A DNA stretch of 64,000 bases from Ignisphaera cupida. Its GTDB lineage: Archaea > Thermoproteota > Thermoprotei_A > Sulfolobales > Ignisphaeraceae. Below the pieces are notes generated by a model. That model saw only the letters and a list, made by a program, of their open reading frames with translations. It searched no databases and was not told the origin of the DNA. The translations under genes and the position numbers were made by a program. Positions 59,019 to 64,000 of this stretch are shown here, piece by piece; the stretch's first letter is position 1; each line of letters starts with the position of its first letter. Where the stretch lies: positions 496,001 to 560,000 of the forward strand of contig NZ_JASNVW010000001.1 in NCBI RefSeq assembly GCF_030186535.1, read 5' to 3'.

Positions 59019-60311
59019 ATGGGGTTGAAAGGTAAAAGAATCTATATAGAAACTTATGGATGCACGTTAAATAAGGCTGACTCTGCTATAATGAAAACCA
59101 TTCTAGTTGAGAGTGGATATGAGGTTGTTGATAATATTGAGGATGCAGATGTTATAGTGTTGAATACCTGTGTTGTTAGGTACGATACTGAGTCGAGAAT
59201 GTTTTCAAGAATTGAGGAGCTAAAGAAGCTGAATAAGAAGGTTATTGTTGCTGGATGTCTTGCTAGAGTTTTTCCTGCTAAAGTTAGAAAGATTTTTCCA
59301 CAAGCATCTCTTATAGTGCCTCAAAGTATTAATAGAATTGTTGAAGCTGTAGAGTCTTCGGAACCAGTAATGCTTTTTGATGAGTTTAAAGAGTTTAGTG
59401 TTTTGCCTAGAGTTGTTGAAGGTGTTACAGCCTCTATTCCTGTTGCTGAGGGTTGTTTAGATGAGTGTTCTTTTTGCATAGTGAAGGTTGCTAGACCTCA
59501 TTTGAAGAGTGTGCCAATAGAAAAAGTTGTTAATGTTTTTAAAGATGTAATTAGTAGAGGGGCTATAGAAGTAGAGATTACTGCACAAGATCTTAGCGTT
59601 TATGGCTATGATCTATACGGCAAATATGCATTGCCTGAGCTGTTAAACTCTATTCTTAGTGTTGAAGGAGATTACATGATTAGATTAGGACAGATGAATC
59701 CAAGACACCTAATAAATTACTTAGATGAAATTATAGAGATTCTTAAAGATCCTCGCGTCTATAAGCATCTCCACATACCTGTGCAAAGTGGTGATAACAA
59801 AGTTTTGAAGCTTATGAACAGAGGATACACAGTTGAAGATTTTATAAGCATTGTTAATGAGGTTAGAAAAAAGATAGAGGGTGTGCATATAGCAACAGAT
59901 ATTATTGTTGGTCATCCAGGAGAAGATGAAACTGCTTTTATGGAGAGCATCAAACTCATTACTGAATATAGCATAGACAGAGTTCACATTGCAAGATATT
60001 CCCCAAGACCATTCACAAAATCATCTCTAATGCCCCAGTTACCAGATCCTGTAAAGAAGAGTAGAAGTAGCTACATAGAATCAGTGTACGAGAAAGTGGC
60101 ACTAGAAATAAATAGAGAATATGTAGGGTCTAGAGCAAAGGTTGTGATAACAGAGGTAGATAGGGTTAGGAACAAGGCAATTGGTAGGTTATTTAATTAT
60201 AGACCTGTTGTGTTGGATGTTGGGGGAGAGTATCTAGGTAAAAAAGCTGTTGTTGAAATAAATGATGCTACTTTCTTTGATTTAAGAGGTAGGCTATTGC
60301 ATATTCTCTAG
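59019..60311 (+). CDS. tRNA N6-threonylcarbamoyladenosine methylthiotransferase (CDKAL1/MtaB-like)
   Basis: This radical SAM enzyme converts t6A37 to ms2t6A37. The N-terminal UPF0004 domain has Cys ligands in YGCTLNKAD, LNTCVV and AGCLARV. The radical SAM cluster is EGCLDECSFCIVKVARPHLKS (CxxxCxxC) near residue 147. A TRAM domain ends the protein (KVVITEVDRVRNKAIGRLFNYRPVVL). The 430 residues match the archaeal e-MtaB group. It acts downstream of KEOPS, whose Kae1, Bud32 and Pcc1 subunits are also in this window. A TATA-like TTTTATATTT lies near 58929. Confidence 0.93.
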   Translation: MGLKGKRIYIETYGCTLNKADSAIMKTILVESGYEVVDNIEDADVIVLNTCVVRYDTESRMFSRIEELKKLNKKVIVAGCLARVFPAKVRKIFPQASLIVPQSINRIVEAVESSEPVMLFDEFKEFSVLPRVVEGVTASIPVAEGCLDECSFCIVKVARPHLKSVPIEKVVNVFKDVISRGAIEVEITAQDLSVYGYDLYGKYALPELLNSILSVEGDYMIRLGQMNPRHLINYLDEIIEILKDPRVYKHLHIPVQSGDNKVLKLMNRGYTVEDFISIVNEVRKKIEGVHIATDIIVGHPGEDETAFMESIKLITEYSIDRVHIARYSPRPFTKSSLMPQLPDPVKKSRSSYIESVYEKVALEINREYVGSRAKVVITEVDRVRNKAIGRLFNYRPVVLDVGGEYLGKKAVVEINDATFFDLRGRLLHIL

Positions 60312-62533
60312 CTGCATTGTATCTGTTTCCAGCTTGTGTTATAGCAATAATCTTTATCTATTTCAACAGTTTTAACAAGTCTTATATCTCTAGATGAACT
60401 ACCAACTCTAATCTCATAAACTCCTTTCTCAACAACCCACTTACTTCCATCAAAACTAGCCAAGTACTTCAAAGGTATGTTTATCTTTACATTCTCTTCT
60501 TCGTCAGGATTCAAAGCCCTTGTCTTGTAAAATCCCTTGAGTTCTTGGAATGGCTTCTCAATTCTACCTCTAGGAGCTCTGACATAAACCTGTACAACCT
60601 CCTTACCAACATACTTCCCAACATTCCTAATCTTTAAACTCACCACTAATGTATTATCATAAACTTTAACATCTAGATCCTTGTAATCAAATTTTGTATA
60701 GCTTAATCCATAGCCAAACTCATAGGCTGGCTCAACAGAGAATGTGTCATAGTATCTATAACCAACATATATTCCCTCCTCATAAACAACTTTCTTTGGA
60801 TCATCTCTTGGTTCTCCAGGAAATGATCTCATAGCAGGTGTTTCATAGAGATCCTTAGGCCATGTTAAAGGCAGTTTACCGCTGGGACTGACCTTCCCTA
60901 GCAACACATCAGCAACAGCTCTTCCAGCTTCTTGCCCAGGCATCCAAATAACCATGATAGCGTCTACAAGATCTCTCCAACTAGCAATTTCAATAGGACT
61001 TGGAACATTGAGTAAAACAATAACTTTTTTGCCATACTTGTGAAATGCTTTTGAAACTCTTTGAATAAGATCATATTCATCATCCCTTAGATAGAAGTCT
61101 CCCTTTACTGGATATCTATCAAATCCTTCGCCAGAAACTCTGGATATGGTTATTAATGCAACATCATTTCTTCTTGCAATCTCATCTAGGGTGGTGTCAT
61201 CAAAGATGTTTTCCTGTATATTCATAATTTTGAAGTATTCTATCATAGTCTCAACATAGTCTGATAAAAGCCACTGTATAGCTCCTTGATCACCTGATTG
61301 CAACGCAGATTCTCTGAATCGTCTAAACAAGGATGTTATTTCGCCAAGCTCAAAGAAGGGAAGCATTAAGCCTCTATACATCTTCTCCAGTTTCTCATCC
61401 ACCTTCACACCTCTTTCTTTAAGCCCATCAACTATAGATATTGTGTAGCGTGGGTGTGTAAAACCACTTCCTAAACCACCTCTAGCTGTTAGATAAGATC
61501 CCTTGCCAAATACAGCAACCTTACTATCCTGTGGCAGTGGCAGAACATCATTGTTTTTAAGAAGAACAAAACCCTCTATTGCAGCTTCATAAGCTACTTT
61601 AGCATGTTCATCAAGATTAGGCTTATTTGAGTGTTTATAGCCCTTGAATTTCAAACTCTTAGTAACAAGCTCTAAAACCTTCAATACTCTCTTATTTATT
61701 ATCTCCTCACTTAACTCTCCTTTTCTATAGGCTTCAATAAGAGTCTTAACAATATTGTCATTACCAGGCATTATTATGTCTACCCCAGCTTTGATTTGCT
61801 CAATAGGATTGTCTCCAGCACCCCAATCAGTCATTACAAGACCATCAAAACCCCAATCATCTCTTAAAACCTTTGTCAAAAGCCACTCATTCTGTGTACA
61901 GTACTTACCATTTAATTTGTTGTACGCAGCCATTATAGCCCATGGTCTCGACTTCTCAACGGCTATTTCAAATGCTCTTAAATAAATCTCTCTTAAAGCT
62001 CTCTCAGGTGCTACAACATCTATATACATTCTGCCAGTTTCTTGATCATTAGCAACAAAATGTTTTAAGGTGGCACCTACACCAACAGATTGAACACCCC
62101 TAACATAAGCTGCTGCCATCTCACCTGCAAGTAGCGGATCTTCAGAGAAATACTCAAAGTTTCTACCACAAAGCGGTATTCTATGCATGTTAAGACCTGG
62201 TGAAAGCATTATATCAACTCCATACTCCTTAGCCTCCTCACCTATGGCTTTCCCAACCCTCTCAACAACATCTAAATTCCAAGTAGATGAAAGAAGAATC
62301 TCATTAGGAAATGCAGTAGCATAAAACGTTTCCTTAACACCAAATCTAAGAGGATGAATTCTCACACCAGCGGGGCCATCACTCATAACAATAGATGGTA
62401 TACCCAATCGCTCAACAGCTCTAGACTCGCCAGCAGCTCCAGGAACTATTTTTGAAAATCCTGCACCAACAAGTAAGGAAATCCTCTCCTCAATACTTAG
62501 TTTATTCAAAAGCTCTTTAACATCCATATTCAA
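60308..62533 (-). CDS. Glycoside hydrolase family 3 beta-glucosidase/beta-xylosidase
   Basis: This 741-residue GH3 enzyme has the full three-part layout: an N-terminal barrel (VMSDGPAGVRIHP, MLSPGLNMHRIPLCGRNFEYFSEDP, LKHFVANDQETGR), nucleophile Asp in FDGLVMTDWGA near residue 236, the alpha/beta sandwich (GFVLLKNNDVLPL) and a fibronectin III-like C-terminus (RNVGKYVGKEVVQVYVRAP). No signal peptide is seen, so it is probably cytoplasmic and acts on imported oligosaccharides. It is unusual for its size here. A TATA-like TTTATAAAG is at about 62562-62570. It overlaps the methylthiotransferase stop by 4 bases, tail to tail. Confidence 0.93.
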   Translation of the reverse strand: MNMDVKELLNKLSIEERISLLVGAGFSKIVPGAAGESRAVERLGIPSIVMSDGPAGVRIHPLRFGVKETFYATAFPNEILLSSTWNLDVVERVGKAIGEEAKEYGVDIMLSPGLNMHRIPLCGRNFEYFSEDPLLAGEMAAAYVRGVQSVGVGATLKHFVANDQETGRMYIDVVAPERALREIYLRAFEIAVEKSRPWAIMAAYNKLNGKYCTQNEWLLTKVLRDDWGFDGLVMTDWGAGDNPIEQIKAGVDIIMPGNDNIVKTLIEAYRKGELSEEIINKRVLKVLELVTKSLKFKGYKHSNKPNLDEHAKVAYEAAIEGFVLLKNNDVLPLPQDSKVAVFGKGSYLTARGGLGSGFTHPRYTISIVDGLKERGVKVDEKLEKMYRGLMLPFFELGEITSLFRRFRESALQSGDQGAIQWLLSDYVETMIEYFKIMNIQENIFDDTTLDEIARRNDVALITISRVSGEGFDRYPVKGDFYLRDDEYDLIQRVSKAFHKYGKKVIVLLNVPSPIEIASWRDLVDAIMVIWMPGQEAGRAVADVLLGKVSPSGKLPLTWPKDLYETPAMRSFPGEPRDDPKKVVYEEGIYVGYRYYDTFSVEPAYEFGYGLSYTKFDYKDLDVKVYDNTLVVSLKIRNVGKYVGKEVVQVYVRAPRGRIEKPFQELKGFYKTRALNPDEEENVKINIPLKYLASFDGSKWVVEKGVYEIRVGSSSRDIRLVKTVEIDKDYCYNTSWKQIQCS

Positions 62534-62681
62534 CCCCCTAGCAAGACAACTAAGCCAGCTCTTTATAAATCTATTTGACTATTTTCATTATAATGTTTTC
62601 ATTTTAAATTTGAATTTGACATTATGAACCAATAAACTTTTAAACTGAAGCTAAAAACTAATATATGGCTAGGGTATCCAC

Positions 62682-63839
62682 ATGGAGATTAAGACAATAG
62701 CTCTAATTGTCATTGCATTGATAATTGGTATTGCAATAGGCTATACTCCAATAGCATTCATGCCAAAAACACTAGAAACAATAACAATACCTGTTTACGA
62801 AACTGTTACTTACCGTGAAACAGTGGTTACAACAGTAACGCAAGTGCAACAAACTACCGTATCTTTGTCTTGGCCTAGAAAAGTTGTTGATGCACTTGGC
62901 AGAGAAATAACCTTTGATGCTCCACCTCAAAGAGTTGTTTCAACTATTCCAAGCATAACAGAGAACTTATTTGCTTTAGGTGTTGGCACTAAGGTTATTG
63001 GTGTAGATCAGTATTCGAATTATCCACCAGAAGTGTTGGATCTAATTAACAAAGGTAGTATAGCTGTTGTTGGAAAACCATGGACATTGGATATTGAGAA
63101 AATAGCTGCTTTAAAACCTGATATAGTGTTTATGTGTAGAGGGGTTAAACCACAGGAAACTCAATTTGCTCCCAAGCTAGAGGAAATGGGTATAAAAACA
63201 TTTTTCCTAACATGCGACACTGCAAAAGATCAATATGATATATATAAGGATTTGAGATTACTTGGTCAAATATTTGGAGTTGAGCAAAAGGCTGAAGAGG
63301 TTATTAGTAACATAGACAAGAAAATATCTTCAATTATAAACAAACTCGTCAATGTTTCTAGACCTAGGGTTTTGCAACTTGCAGGGCCACCATCGTGGGG
63401 GTTGTGGAGTGCTGGTGGAGACACATTCATAGGCTGGTTGATTAAAACAGCTGGTGGAAGCAACATAGCCTCTACATATAGTGGATGGCCGCAGCTAAGC
63501 TACGAATATATATTGTCTAAAGACCCGGAGGTGATAATAATAACTGCTCATGATGTTGATGCGAAATCTGTGTATAAGGAGGTGTCTTCAAGTCCATTAG
63601 TAAATACAACAGCTTGGAAGAAAGGTAGAGTTTATCTTTTAACTGGTGAAGCTGATGATGTTTTAAGTAGGCCAGGACCCAGAATAGCCGAGGCTCTTGA
63701 GATACTTGCAAAGATTATACATCCAGAAATATTTGGTGAAATTACAAGATCTGATGTAACCAATATTGTATCTATGAGTTTTAGCTTAATTGATGTAAGT
63801 GGTTTTATAAATATAGAGATAAAGGCTGTGGTTGTTTAA
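62682..63839 (+). CDS. ABC transporter substrate-binding protein, BtuF/FhuD type
   Basis: This 385-residue secreted binding protein has an N-terminal membrane anchor or signal (IALIVIALIIGIAIGYTPIAF), then a Thr/Val-rich linker of about 40 residues that includes repeated TVT/VTTVTQVQQTT, typical of tethered archaeal binding proteins. The TroA-like body follows: RVVSTIPSITENLFALGVGTKVIGVDQYSNYP, ALKPDIVFMCRG and GGDTFIGWLIKTAGGSNIA. The ligand may be a corrinoid or Fe-siderophore. It is followed after 2 bases by the permease gene. Given the cobalamin salvage operon, corrinoid uptake is plausible. Confidence 0.88.
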   Translation: MEIKTIALIVIALIIGIAIGYTPIAFMPKTLETITIPVYETVTYRETVVTTVTQVQQTTVSLSWPRKVVDALGREITFDAPPQRVVSTIPSITENLFALGVGTKVIGVDQYSNYPPEVLDLINKGSIAVVGKPWTLDIEKIAALKPDIVFMCRGVKPQETQFAPKLEEMGIKTFFLTCDTAKDQYDIYKDLRLLGQIFGVEQKAEEVISNIDKKISSIINKLVNVSRPRVLQLAGPPSWGLWSAGGDTFIGWLIKTAGGSNIASTYSGWPQLSYEYILSKDPEVIIITAHDVDAKSVYKEVSSSPLVNTTAWKKGRVYLLTGEADDVLSRPGPRIAEALEILAKIIHPEIFGEITRSDVTNIVSMSFSLIDVSGFINIEIKAVVV

Positions 63840-63841
63840 CA

Positions 63842-64000
63842 ATGGCATTTGAGCTATACAAGAGAAAAATAAAATACTTTTTTGTTTCATTATTTACACT
63901 TTTAATTCTTGCTATAATCATAATAGTAATTTCATTGTCTGTAGGTCCAGCAATGCTTAATCCAAAAGATGTTTTCAAGGCTATTTTCCTAAAGAGCTTT
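63842..64000 (+). CDS. FecCD/BtuC-type ABC permease, truncated by the window end
   Basis: ATG 63842 opens a frame that runs off the window: MAFELYKRKIKYFFVSLF, then a hydrophobic helix (LLILAIIIIVISLSVGP) and LNPKDVFKAIF. The pattern S-x-x-x-G-x-x-x-x-x-P-x-x-V just after the first helix is typical of FecCD-family permeases. It is the partner of the binding protein 2 bases upstream. An ATPase gene is expected beyond the window. Confidence 0.8.
   Translation, partial: MAFELYKRKIKYFFVSLFTLLILAIIIIVISLSVGPAMLNPKDVFKAIFLKSF

Noticed and set aside
1-64000. CRISPR array, prophage or replication origin
   Set aside because: No regularly spaced direct repeats, no phage structural genes and no Cdc6/Orc1 gene with origin-box repeats were seen.

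Overview
The window looks like a chromosome segment of a low-GC hyperthermophilic crenarchaeon (Thermoproteota), most like Desulfurococcales/Ignisphaera-type genomes. This rests on archaeal-only gene sets: aIF1A, aIF2-beta, Spt4, eS24, eS31, RadA, crenarchaeal SSB, the KEOPS subunits and ether-lipid enzymes. GC-rich RNA islands (5S rRNA, two tRNAs, one with an archaeal intron) sit in an AT-rich background, TTG/GTG starts are frequent, and several box C/D-type sRNAs are present. The species name is an inference.

Layout. 1-7.3 kb: AAA+ ATPase, CTP synthase, an NSUN-type RNA methylase, two archaeal lipid enzymes and a PduO-type cobalamin adenosyltransferase. 7.6-10.0 kb: an IS607-family element (frameshifted tnpA, intact-looking tnpB) beside a second, tnpB-less copy of its 3' end that keeps the guide-RNA fold through compensatory base changes. 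10-16 kb: two unrecognised proteins, a MoaD/SAMP-like beta-grasp protein, an aldo/keto reductase, MEMO, a PD-(D/E)XK nuclease-like protein and mevalonate kinase. 16-21 kb: ThrRS, RadA, prepilin peptidase, HIT hydrolase, MscS. 21-27 kb: tRNA-Arg, an IS605-type relic, a cupin/PMI-like protein, JAMM protease, GDT1 transporter, DUF123 nuclease, tandem ncRNAs and TrpB2.

27-30 kb: three PP-loop ATP pyrophosphatases (QueC, an asparagine-synthase-like protein, Dph6) and a HEPN-MNT pair. 31-38 kb: a nearly complete cobalamin nucleotide-loop/salvage operon (CbiB, CobS, CobD, CobY, a CbiZ-CobZ fusion, CobT), a BtuF-like protein and a SerK/ParB-like protein. 38-45 kb: TIM-barrel isomerase, DUF1512, 5S rRNA, thymidylate kinase, cysteine synthase, Pcc1, a RecJ/Cdc45-like protein and uS15. 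45-50 kb: a Spt4-eS24-eS31-Kae1-Bud32-XTPase operon, a PqqD-like protein and SSB. 50-57 kb: an AbrB-PhoU protein preceded by a perfect 27-bp inverted repeat, ASCH and M48 proteins, intron-containing tRNA-Trp, and the translation/ribosome-biogenesis operon aIF2-beta, DUF424, NMD3, aIF1A, RIO1, Dim2. 57-64 kb: a secreted protein, a CDKAL1-like methylthiotransferase, a GH3 beta-glucosidase and the start of a BtuF/BtuC-type ABC importer.

Functional links. Kae1, Bud32 and Pcc1 (t6A formation) share the window with the enzyme that makes ms2t6A. The adenosyltransferase, nucleotide-loop genes and binding proteins together form a cobamide salvage route. The beta-grasp protein and the JAMM protease could form a small-modifier system. 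Predicted box C/D sRNAs occur at 3.4, 11.2, 16.1, 20.5, 25.2 and 27.1 kb. No CRISPR array, replication origin or prophage was recognised.
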